Source: Verrucomicrobiota bacterium
GTDB taxonomy: Bacteria; Verrucomicrobiota; Verrucomicrobiia; Opitutales; Opitutaceae
Reading direction: 5' to 3'
Length of the DNA stretch: 64,000 nt
NCBI GenBank assembly: GCA_018239845.1
Contig: JAFEGO010000083.1
Span: 28,828-92,827 of the forward strand
Positions within the stretch are counted from its first letter, which is position 1. Each line of letters begins with the position of its first letter. The notes under the pieces are model-generated. The model ran no database searches, was not told where the DNA came from, and worked only from the letters and a program-made list of their open reading frames with translations. Both the position numbers and the translations under genes were made by a program. Below are positions 14,648 to 21,917 of this stretch, in pieces.

Positions 14648-17600
14648 ATGAAGACCCGCTCCTCCCTCCTGTCGCCCGTTTTCATCCGTCGTCTCCTCGT
14701 GCTTGCCGCATGCCTCCTCCCCGCCCTGCGGAGCTCCGCCACGACCATCCCCACCTACCAGTGGACGGGCGACCACGGCACTTATAATTGGGAAGATACC
14801 GGCAACTGGCTCAACAATCTCGCGCCCTCCGCCCAGACCCAGCAGGGCAATGTCGTTTTCCCCGCCGGCTCCATGGCGGTCGTCAGCCTGGGCTCAACGC
14901 TGCCCGTCCAGTCGCTGACGTTCGCGGACGTCTCCGGCTATTCGTATCCTTACTCGATCTACAGCAGCGCCACTTCCCCGCAAAACCCCGCCGCGATCTT
15001 TCTCGGTGCCGGCGGCATCACGGTCGGCGATACCAACGGCGGCACCGTCTATCTGGCCGGCATCAACCTCGGCCTGCAGTCCAGCCAGACTTGGACCACC
15101 AACGGCAACCTCGCGGTTTACGGGCCCATCATGTCCGGCAACGTCACCCGCACCCTGACCAAGGCGGGCAACGGCTACCTCTCGCTCAACTCCCCCAGCC
15201 CCTTCGTGGGCGGCCTCACGGTCAGCGCCGGCACGCTCTACGTCTCCGGCAAATCCCTCGACTCCAATGGTGCCCCCACCACCAGCGCGCAGTCCGCCAC
15301 CAGCGGCCCGGTGGGCACCGGCACGCTCACGCTCCAGGACAACACCGCCCTCGCCGCCAACGACAGCGGCGGCTTCAGCCTCGCCAACAACGTCACCCTC
15401 GGCAACGGCGTCCACTTCGTCTCGTCGCTCAACACGTATAATTACACGGTCAACCCCAAGGACGGCTACGTCAGCCTCACCCTCGGCGGCAACGTCACCG
15501 CCGCCGGCAACGCGACCACCGTGTGGATCGACCCCACCAACCGCGTCGAGTTCTCCGGCCGCCTCAGCGGACCCTCCGGCACAGCGTACACCTTCACCGG
15601 CGGCGGCACTGCCGTGCTCAGCGGCACCACCGCGGGCGATGTCTCCAGCCTCACCGCCGACCATGCGGCCATCTTCCTCGCCTCGCCCTCCTCCCTCCCC
15701 TCCTCCAGCCTTCAGGTCCTCAATGGCGGCTACCTCGGCCTCGGCGCCTTCTTCAACGGCGCGGGCGACCACGTCAGCCCGGCCACCGCGATCCGCTTCG
15801 TCACTGATCCCGCGAACTTCAATGGTACCCTCGGACTGGATACCGAGACCGGTGCCACCGTACCCAACACCTTCCACGGCACCATCAATCTCACGGGCTT
15901 CACCAACGCCGGCTTCACCGGCCTCGGCACCGGCACCTACGCCAATATCGCCAGCGATGCCGTGATCACGCCCTCCGGCGACGGCAATTACAAGTTCGGC
16001 GGCGGCGGCGGACGTCTCGTGGTCTCGAGCAGCCTGCCCGCCAGCGGCTCGGCCGGCCTCACCGTCTACTCCCCCGCTGCCCAACCCACCACCATCGTCC
16101 TCCAGGGCGGAAATACCTTCACCGGCCCGGTCAAGGTCGCCAACTCCCTCCTCATCCTCGACTCCAGCGCAGCCCTCAGCGGCGCCAAGCGTGTGCAGCT
16201 CCAATCCGGCGGCTACCTCAGCGCCACGGATAACTGGTTCGGCGCCGCGTCCGATCTCTTCGGCCTGCTCGATCCCGCCCAGCTCTCCGCCGCCGGGATC
16301 GTCGGCTTCGACTCCGCCGCCCCGGCGACCTACGGACGCGTCATCAGCTCCACCATCGATCTCACGAGCCTCGCCAACGCGGCCGAGCTGCCCTACCTCG
16401 GCACCACGACCTTCGGCTACAACGAGGGTTCCCAGGGGCTCCAGCTCGACGGCCCGATCATCGTCCCCGCCGGCCAGCCGCTGAAGCTCGCCGGCCTGCA
16501 GGATGGCGTTCTCACCGTCACTTCCAACCTCACACCCAACAACGGCATCTCCAGCCTCATCGTCGGCTACCACGACGGCCTCACCCAGCTCGGCGACCAC
16601 GGCACCGTCGTCCTCACCGGATACAACACCTACACCGGCGGCACCACCCTCCGGGCCGGCACCCTCGCCCTCGCGGATCCCCAGTACCAGCAGCCCGTGC
16701 TGGCGCCCGGCGCTCCCCCCGCCGGCGCCCTGCCCCCCGGTTCGCCCATTGGCTCCGGCGACCTCACCATCGCGGCCGACGCCGTCAATCCCACCCTCGT
16801 CCCCTACGGCGACGTCACCCTCCCCAACAACATCATTCTCAACAACGCCCCCGCCAATCCCCTCGTCGTCGGCGAATTCCAGAACAACGGCTCCTTCACC
16901 CTCGACGGCGTGATCAGCGGCCCCGGCGGCCTCAGCATCCAGAACGACACTACGCTCAACGGTGCCAACACCTACGCCGGCGGCACCGCCATCAGCTACA
17001 GCCAGGTCACCGTCAACCAGCCCGGCGCCCTCGGCACCGGCCCCGTCACCCTCCTCAGCAGCGGCTCGCTCTACTTCAACACCTCCGCCGCCATCGGCCC
17101 GCTCAACCCCGGCGGCTCCAATGGCGAATCCGACGGCAACACGAGCATCTGGCTCGCGAGCGACAGCACCCTCACGGTCAACCAGACGACGGACGGCGAG
17201 TTCGGCGGCGAGATCAGCGGCGACGCCTACAACAACGCCCAGCTGGTGAAGAATGGCTCCGGCATCCTCGGCCTCGGCGGCGCCAACAGCTACACCGGCG
17301 GCACCACGGTCAACGGCGGCATCCTCGTCACCAGCAACAACCAGGGCTTCGGCACCGGCCCCGTGACGCTCAACTGCGGCACCGCCCTCGGCCTCAACTA
17401 CAACACCACGATCAGCAACAATCTCGTGCTCAACGGCACCGCCACCCTCGCCGGCTTCGGCACCTATGCCCCCGCCAACGGCACGCTCGTCCTCGCCTCC
17501 GGCGGCACCGTGTCGCCCGGCGCCAAGATCGACCCCTCGCGCAATTCCCCGCCCATCACCACCACGCTCCCCGGTGGCGGCGCGCCCGGCATCCAGCCTA

Positions 17601-18115
17601 TTAACAACTCCGATTACACCCCGCCGGTCGGCACCCTCAGCTTCGGCACCAGCCTGGCACCCATCGCCCTCACCCTCGGTGGCGGCGGCACCTACAGCTT
17701 TGGCGTGCAGGACGGCATGAGCGGCGGACTCGTCACCGACCTCGTTTTCGTCAACGGCACCGTCACGATCACCGCGACGCCCTCCGACCCCTTCAACTTC
17801 GCCTTCGCCAGCTTCGACTCCGCCGGCGCCGCGGGCGTGCTGCAGAACTTCGACAACCAGCGCAGCTACACCTGGACGGCGCTCACGGCCAACTCGATCA
17901 CCGGCTTCGACCCGGCGGCCTTCGACCTGAGCAACCTGAACGCCTTCGCCAACTCCCTCGGCGGCGGCTCGTTCAGCGTGACCTTCTACGCCCCCGACGC
18001 CAACACCGCCTCGCTCTTCCTGAATTTCAACCCCGCCTCCGTCCCCGAGCCCTCGACCTACGCCCTCCTCGGCCTCGGCCTCGGCCTGGTGATCTGGCTC
18101 CGCCGCCGCCGCTAG
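14648..18115 (+). CDS. PEP-CTERM protein with autotransporter-associated beta-strand repeats
   Basis: ATG at 14648 (MKTRSSLLSPVFIRRLLVLA) gives 1155 residues with a signal peptide. The body is a repetitive beta-helix-like sequence with several autotransporter-associated beta-strand repeats (TIGR02601 type), for example LTKAGNGYLSLNSPSPFVGG, GANSYTGGTTVNGGILV and GYNTYTGGTTLRAGTLAL. Its C-terminus is a PEP-CTERM sorting signal: VPEPSTYALLGLGLGLVIW followed by an arginine cluster. There is no autotransporter beta-barrel. The protein should be exported, processed by an exosortase and held at or released from the cell surface. No exosortase gene is in the window. Confidence 0.92.
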   Translation: MKTRSSLLSPVFIRRLLVLAACLLPALRSSATTIPTYQWTGDHGTYNWEDTGNWLNNLAPSAQTQQGNVVFPAGSMAVVSLGSTLPVQSLTFADVSGYSYPYSIYSSATSPQNPAAIFLGAGGITVGDTNGGTVYLAGINLGLQSSQTWTTNGNLAVYGPIMSGNVTRTLTKAGNGYLSLNSPSPFVGGLTVSAGTLYVSGKSLDSNGAPTTSAQSATSGPVGTGTLTLQDNTALAANDSGGFSLANNVTLGNGVHFVSSLNTYNYTVNPKDGYVSLTLGGNVTAAGNATTVWIDPTNRVEFSGRLSGPSGTAYTFTGGGTAVLSGTTAGDVSSLTADHAAIFLASPSSLPSSSLQVLNGGYLGLGAFFNGAGDHVSPATAIRFVTDPANFNGTLGLDTETGATVPNTFHGTINLTGFTNAGFTGLGTGTYANIASDAVITPSGDGNYKFGGGGGRLVVSSSLPASGSAGLTVYSPAAQPTTIVLQGGNTFTGPVKVANSLLILDSSAALSGAKRVQLQSGGYLSATDNWFGAASDLFGLLDPAQLSAAGIVGFDSAAPATYGRVISSTIDLTSLANAAELPYLGTTTFGYNEGSQGLQLDGPIIVPAGQPLKLAGLQDGVLTVTSNLTPNNGISSLIVGYHDGLTQLGDHGTVVLTGYNTYTGGTTLRAGTLALADPQYQQPVLAPGAPPAGALPPGSPIGSGDLTIAADAVNPTLVPYGDVTLPNNIILNNAPANPLVVGEFQNNGSFTLDGVISGPGGLSIQNDTTLNGANTYAGGTAISYSQVTVNQPGALGTGPVTLLSSGSLYFNTSAAIGPLNPGGSNGESDGNTSIWLASDSTLTVNQTTDGEFGGEISGDAYNNAQLVKNGSGILGLGGANSYTGGTTVNGGILVTSNNQGFGTGPVTLNCGTALGLNYNTTISNNLVLNGTATLAGFGTYAPANGTLVLASGGTVSPGAKIDPSRNSPPITTTLPGGGAPGIQPINNSDYTPPVGTLSFGTSLAPIALTLGGGGTYSFGVQDGMSGGLVTDLVFVNGTVTITATPSDPFNFAFASFDSAGAAGVLQNFDNQRSYTWTALTANSITGFDPAAFDLSNLNAFANSLGGGSFSVTFYAPDANTASLFLNFNPASVPEPSTYALLGLGLGLVIWLRRRR

Positions 18116-18131
18116 CCTTCCTCGCGTATCC

Positions 18132-18180
18132 GCGAGCGCCAGCGAGTGGTGCAGGGGTAGCTACGAGCGTGAGCGAGTGG
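18132..18180. repeat. Two copies of a GAGCG..AGCGAGTGG repeat
   Basis: GCGAGCGCCAGCGAGTGG (18132-18149) and ACGAGCGTGAGCGAGTGG (18163-18180) lie 31 bp apart just after the PEP-CTERM gene. They differ at only three positions, and look like a dispersed intergenic repeat rather than a terminator. Confidence 0.6.
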
Positions 18181-18251
18181 GCAGCGTTGCGCGGACATAT
18201 CCCCCTGCCGTCGCATCTTCTGTCCAAGTTCCACCGTCTTGCCTCGGACCT

Positions 18252-18686
18252 ATGCAACGCTCTGCCAAAACGAAGTATTGGATCGGCAGCCTGACCATCA
18301 CCCTGACGTTTATAGGCGTAATTTTCGTCCGCGCCTTGGATGATCCGTTTCCGTGGGGCATATCCACGTCCGAGGTGGCTGAACTATTCACGAAAGAGGC
18401 TATGCCCAAGGTTCTCGACCGTTTCCATCGCGACATGGACCGCTACCCCACAACGGCAGAGGGACTCCCGAGTCTCTTTCGTCATCCGCAAAGCGAAGAT
18501 CGTGCACGTTGGAAAGGCCCCTACATGGAAGGCGGGCGTCTTTCCCTCGATCCTTGGGGCCGCACGTACCAGTATCGCTGCCCCGGCTGGATGAATCCCA
18601 AAGGCTACGACGTGTGGAGTCTGGGCCCGGACGGAGTCGTTAGCGCGGACGACATCGGAAACTGGCCCGAAAACCGCCTGAGGTAG
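18252..18686 (+). CDS. GspG-like protein (type II secretion pseudopilin C-terminal domain) without a prepilin leader
   Basis: ATG at 18252 gives 144 residues. A membrane helix (WIGSLTITLTFIGVIFV) is followed by the GspG-type C-terminal domain: DRYPTTAEGLPSLFRHP, RWKGPYMEGGRLSLDPWGR, YQYRCPG and YDVWSLGPDG with DDIGNW, which includes the calcium-binding-type end of the major pseudopilin. The usual prepilin cleavage motif (GFTLIE) is missing, so the protein should stay membrane-anchored and not be processed by PilD. Such stand-alone proteins recur in Verrucomicrobiota and Planctomycetes. It has no secretion genes next to it. Confidence 0.8.
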   Translation: MQRSAKTKYWIGSLTITLTFIGVIFVRALDDPFPWGISTSEVAELFTKEAMPKVLDRFHRDMDRYPTTAEGLPSLFRHPQSEDRARWKGPYMEGGRLSLDPWGRTYQYRCPGWMNPKGYDVWSLGPDGVVSADDIGNWPENRLR

Positions 18687-18711
18687 CGGCGGTCGTTCAG
18701 ACCGCCTTCCC

Positions 18712-20955
18712 TCACTGCAGTGCCTCTGCCTTCTCGACGAGCCCGATAAACTCCCCGCGGTACCCGCCGACGTCGTCCGCCGTCGCCGCCCGCGCCCAGG
18801 CCGCGACCTCTTTCAGTGAGCCCGTGCCCTTGTGCGATGAGCCGCGCAGGATCATCCCAAACTCCGCGACCGCCGCCGCGAACTGGAAGTCCGCGCTCGC
18901 CTGCTCGAATTTCGCGCCGCTGTCCGTGAGCGCAAATTCCAGCTTCCGGCTCACGTCGCCAGTCGGCTCCTTGTAGCGCACTTTCAGCGTGAGCAGCTCC
19001 TTCGATACCGGATCGGCGATACCGGAAACCGGATTTTTTCCCGCCTGCGCCATCCGGTTTCCGGTATCCGGTTTCCGGTATTTGAGCGCGTCCACTTCGC
19101 CGCCGTTCAAGGCCGGGTCCGTCGCGCTCACGCCCACCGGCACGACCTCATAGAGCGCCGTCACCGTGTGCCCAGCGCCGATCTCGCCGGCATCGACCTT
19201 GTCGTTGTTGAAATCCTCCTTCTTCAGCAGGCGGTTCTCGTAGCCGATGAGGCGGTAGCTCGCCACCTGCGCGGGGTTGAACTCCACCTGGAGCTTCACG
19301 TCCTTCGCGATCGTCACGAGCGTGCCGTTCACCTGCTCGCCGAGCAGCTTCTCGGCCTCGCGCCGCGAGTCGATGTAGCCGTAGTTGCCGTTCCCCTTGT
19401 CGGCGAGCAGCTCCATGGTCGAGTCCTTCAGGTTGCCGCGGCCGTAGCCGAGCACGGTGAGGAAGACCTTCGACTTGGCCTTCTCCTCGATGAGGCGCGT
19501 GAGCTCGCCCTCGCTGGTCACGCCCACGTTGAAGTCGCCGTCGGTGCACAGGATCACGCGGTTGATGCCGTCGGTCACGAAGTTGGCCTTTGCGATGTCG
19601 TAGGCCAGCTGGATGCCCATGGCGCCGTTGGTCGAGCCGCCCGGCGTCAGGTCGTCGATGGCCGCGAGGATGTCTTTTGCCTTCGCCACCGACGTCGAGG
19701 GCAGCGCGAGCCCGGAGGCCCCCGCATACACCACGATGGCCACGTGGTCATCGGGCCGCAGCTTGCCCACGAGCAGCCGCAGCGACTCCTTCACGAGCGG
19801 GAGGCGGTTCGGCGCATTCATCGAGCCCGACACATCGACGAGAAACACCAGGTTGGCCGCGCCGCGCTGCGCCGCTGACACCTCGCGCCCCTTCAGACCG
19901 ATGCGCACCAGGCGATGCGTCGGTGCCCAAGGCGCCGACGCCACCTCCATCGACGCCGCGAAAGGCACATCCTTCGCCACCGGCACCGCGTAGTGATAAG
20001 GGAAATAGTTCACAAGCTCCTCGATGCGCACCGCACTCGGCGGCGGCCGCACTCCGTCGTTGAGGAAGCGCCGCACATTCGCATACCCCGCCGTATCCAC
20101 ATCGATGGAAAACGTGGACAGCGGATTCTGCGCGGCCCCGAGGAAATCGTTCTCAAGCTGGTGCGCATAGGCCTCGGTGTTGGACGAATCGCGCAGGGTG
20201 AAATCCGGGCGGCCGACACCATGCTCCCACGCCCCCACAATCCGCCTCTGTGCCTTCTTCTCCATGAAGCCCCTGGTCCCTCCTGTGGCTACAATCTTTC
20301 CGGCAGGATATCCCGCGCCAAAGAATACCGGCTGATTTTGATCCTTTCCTCCCGGGGCTGCACCCAGCGCCCCTTCATTCTGGATCGCGCCGACGCTCGC
20401 GCCTCGGATCTGAAAATCTGCAGGTGCTGGACTGTTGAGCACCGGCAATTCCACCGCACCAGCAGAAGTGACCATGGGGCTGGCGTAGTCAGTGGCCCCG
20501 CTCACTTGCAGCTGATTCGTCGCCGCAGCGAGCTGCCGGCTCTTCATGGATTCTTCCATCTCTTTTCGCTTGGCCCTTTCGGTCGATACGAGCTTCGCGT
20601 ACCGGGCATCCCGCTTTTCCAGCTCTTCGTTCTTCAGCACAATCACCACGGCGAAGCACGCTGCGGCGAGGGTGCCGATCACAAAGTACATCTGCGGGAA
20701 TTTCAGCAGCGTCCCCGGTTTCTTCTTCACCGTGGGGCGCATCGAGCCTTCTTGCGTAAGCGGCGCGGCCAGCGGCTCGTGCGCCAGCACGGTGCTGAGC
20801 TGGCCGCACAGGGCTTGGATCTCCGCCACCGCGGCCTGCAGTGCCGGGTCGGCGCGCACCGCCGCCTCGACGGCGGCGTGTTCGTCCATGTCGAGTTCGC
20901 CCAGGGCGTAGGCGGTGAGTTTCGGGTCGTCGGGCAAAAGCTTGGTGTCGTTCAT
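18712..20955 (-). CDS. VWA-domain membrane protein, YfbK-like, with anti-sigma-like N-terminus
   Basis: The 747-residue protein starts MNDTKLLPDDPKLTAYALGE, a short anti-sigma/zinc-finger-like segment (LTAYALGELDMDEHAAVEAA), and has a membrane helix near residues 88-108 (YFVIGTLAAACFAVVIVLKN). The YfbK N-terminal module (STFSIDVDTAGYANVRRFLN) precedes a VWA domain with an intact MIDAS (FLVDVSGSMN, about residue 372), and a YfbK C-terminal domain (LKVRYKEPTGDVSRKLE). It follows an ECF sigma gene by 12 bp with an AAGGAGA ribosome site, so it is probably its partner. Residues of about 625-650 (YRKPDTGNRMAQAGKNPVSG and onward) are encoded by an inserted palindromic repeat. Confidence 0.88.
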   Translation of the reverse strand: MNDTKLLPDDPKLTAYALGELDMDEHAAVEAAVRADPALQAAVAEIQALCGQLSTVLAHEPLAAPLTQEGSMRPTVKKKPGTLLKFPQMYFVIGTLAAACFAVVIVLKNEELEKRDARYAKLVSTERAKRKEMEESMKSRQLAAATNQLQVSGATDYASPMVTSAGAVELPVLNSPAPADFQIRGASVGAIQNEGALGAAPGGKDQNQPVFFGAGYPAGKIVATGGTRGFMEKKAQRRIVGAWEHGVGRPDFTLRDSSNTEAYAHQLENDFLGAAQNPLSTFSIDVDTAGYANVRRFLNDGVRPPPSAVRIEELVNYFPYHYAVPVAKDVPFAASMEVASAPWAPTHRLVRIGLKGREVSAAQRGAANLVFLVDVSGSMNAPNRLPLVKESLRLLVGKLRPDDHVAIVVYAGASGLALPSTSVAKAKDILAAIDDLTPGGSTNGAMGIQLAYDIAKANFVTDGINRVILCTDGDFNVGVTSEGELTRLIEEKAKSKVFLTVLGYGRGNLKDSTMELLADKGNGNYGYIDSRREAEKLLGEQVNGTLVTIAKDVKLQVEFNPAQVASYRLIGYENRLLKKEDFNNDKVDAGEIGAGHTVTALYEVVPVGVSATDPALNGGEVDALKYRKPDTGNRMAQAGKNPVSGIADPVSKELLTLKVRYKEPTGDVSRKLEFALTDSGAKFEQASADFQFAAAVAEFGMILRGSSHKGTGSLKEVAAWARAATADDVGGYRGEFIGLVEKAEALQ
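19004..19083. repeat. Palindromic repeat inserted in frame in the VWA gene
   Basis: Left arm ATACCGGAAACCGGAT (19020-19035 region) is the perfect reverse complement of ATCCGGTTTCCGGTAT (from 19052), with a 17-nt spacer. The unit ATCCGGTTTCCGGT is partly repeated on both sides. It adds about 26 codons without breaking the frame, between LKY and ELLTLKVRYKEPTG of the YfbK domain. Confidence 0.75.
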
Positions 20956-20967
20956 CGGTCGGTCTCC

Positions 20968-21507
20968 TTAGGGCCGCTGCGCGGCGAATTCCGTGCGCAG
21001 TCGCGCCACGGCGGTGTGAATGAGAAAGCCCACGTTGCCCACCGAGAGCTCCGTGATGCGGCTGATTTCCTTGTAGCTGAATCCGTTTTGAAACTTGAGG
21101 CGCACGACTTCCTGCTGGTTGGCCGGCAGCCGGCCGATCAGCTCGAGGAGCGCCGCCTGCGTCTCCGCCTGCTCGATCGCGCGGCCGGGCCGCTCCATCG
21201 GGGCGGCCACGCGCTCCATCTGTCCGTCTTCGAAGCGTTTCATGCGCCCCTCCTTCCGCAGCACGTCGAGCGCGCGATTGCGGCAGACGGTGAAGAGCCA
21301 CTCCACCGCGTGCCCGTCCACGCTGCCCGCGGGCTGGGCCATGAGGCGGACAAAGGCGTCCTGCACGACGTCGCGCGCGCGGTCGGGGTCGCCGAGGAGC
21401 CGCGCGGTGTAGCGGGTGAGCGGAGCCTGTTGCTCCGCGAAGGTGCGTTCCAAGAATTGGGCGTTTTCATCCTGTGGCTCCCGGCTTGTCGGGTGGTCGG
21501 TGGACAT
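20968..21507 (-). CDS. ECF-type RNA polymerase sigma factor
   Basis: This 179-residue protein contains sigma region 2 (TRYTARLLGDPDRARDVVQD, AFVRLMAQ, VEWLFTVCRNRALDVLRKEG) and region 4 (LIGRLPANQQEVVRLKFQNG then FSYKEISRITELSVGNVGFL). The last segment is a helix-turn-helix that binds the -35 element. It lies 12 bp upstream of the VWA gene, whose N-terminus looks anti-sigma-like, so the pair is probably a regulatory unit. Unlike the two fusions at 8-11 kb, it has no membrane segment. Confidence 0.9.
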   Translation of the reverse strand: MSTDHPTSREPQDENAQFLERTFAEQQAPLTRYTARLLGDPDRARDVVQDAFVRLMAQPAGSVDGHAVEWLFTVCRNRALDVLRKEGRMKRFEDGQMERVAAPMERPGRAIEQAETQAALLELIGRLPANQQEVVRLKFQNGFSYKEISRITELSVGNVGFLIHTAVARLRTEFAAQRP

Positions 21508-21584
21508 GGTTCTCAGGAGTTAAACGCGTCGCCTCGGGCTTTCTTAGAAAAACTTACAAAGCCCCGCCCCCTCCGTCCATCCGT

Positions 21585-21619
21585 CATTAGACATTAGTCA
21601 TTAGGCATTCGTCATTAAA
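21585..21619. repeat. Five tandem 7-nt repeats (CATTAGN)
   Basis: CATTAGA, CATTAGT, CATTAGG, CATTCGT and CATTAAA follow one another without gaps. The array lies in the 238-bp spacer between the sigma gene (minus strand) and the ABC exporter leader (plus strand), which otherwise shows no ORF. Confidence 0.7.
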
Positions 21620-21745
21620 CCTCGCCCCTAACGGCCCATCCCTTCCCCGCCGCAAGGGGTCCGAAAATCTTCCCATTCACGGCTTGCCTCGCCTCCGCCG
21701 GCGTCCTTACCTGCGCGCCGTAAGCCAACCCACCCCGGAACCTCT

Positions 21746-21808
21746 ATGATGACCTGCGCTTTCCCCCCTTCCATTCTCGTCGCGCACGCGGGTCTGCCGG
21801 CCATCTGA
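21746..21808 (+). CDS. Putative 20-residue leader peptide upstream of the ABC exporter
   Basis: ATG ATG at 21746 opens a frame of 20 codons, starting MMTCAFPP and ending AGLPAI, with TGA at 21806-21808. A weak purine run (GGAA) lies about 6 bp upstream. On its own such a short frame could be chance. It is reported because it ends 7 bp before a pair of mutually exclusive hairpins, the second a terminator, in the leader of the exporter genes. This is the arrangement of ribosome-mediated attenuators, such as the leader peptide BmrB in front of the heterodimeric exporter genes bmrCD in Bacillus subtilis. Confidence 0.45.
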   Translation: MMTCAFPPSILVAHAGLPAI

Positions 21809-21815
21809 GCCGCCC

Positions 21816-21885
21816 GGCCCGCCGCACTGAGCGGGCCCTGCCACGAGTCGTCCTCTGCGCACCCGCTCTCGCCGAGCGGGTTTTT
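21816..21885 (+). promoter_or_regulatory. Candidate transcription attenuator (hairpin, antiterminator, terminator)
   Basis: Segment A GGCCCGC (21816-21822) pairs with B GCGGGCC (21831-21837). Segment C CCCGCTC (21862-21868) pairs with D GAGCGGG (21874-21880), followed by TTTTT. GAGCGGG also occurs at 21829-21835, overlapping B, so B can pair with C over 7 bp and prevent C-D from forming. A ribosome stopped at the leader stop codon (21806) would cover A and free B. The terminator ends 32 bp before the first exporter ATG, in the same orientation. Confidence 0.6.
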
Positions 21886-21917
21886 GCCGTACCTCCGTTT
21901 CCTTCTCCTGATTCTCC

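Noticed and set aside
21746..21885. Explaining the 21862-21885 hairpin as the terminator of the sigma gene
   Set aside because: The sigma gene runs on the minus strand away from this site, and the T-run is on the plus strand facing the exporter genes.
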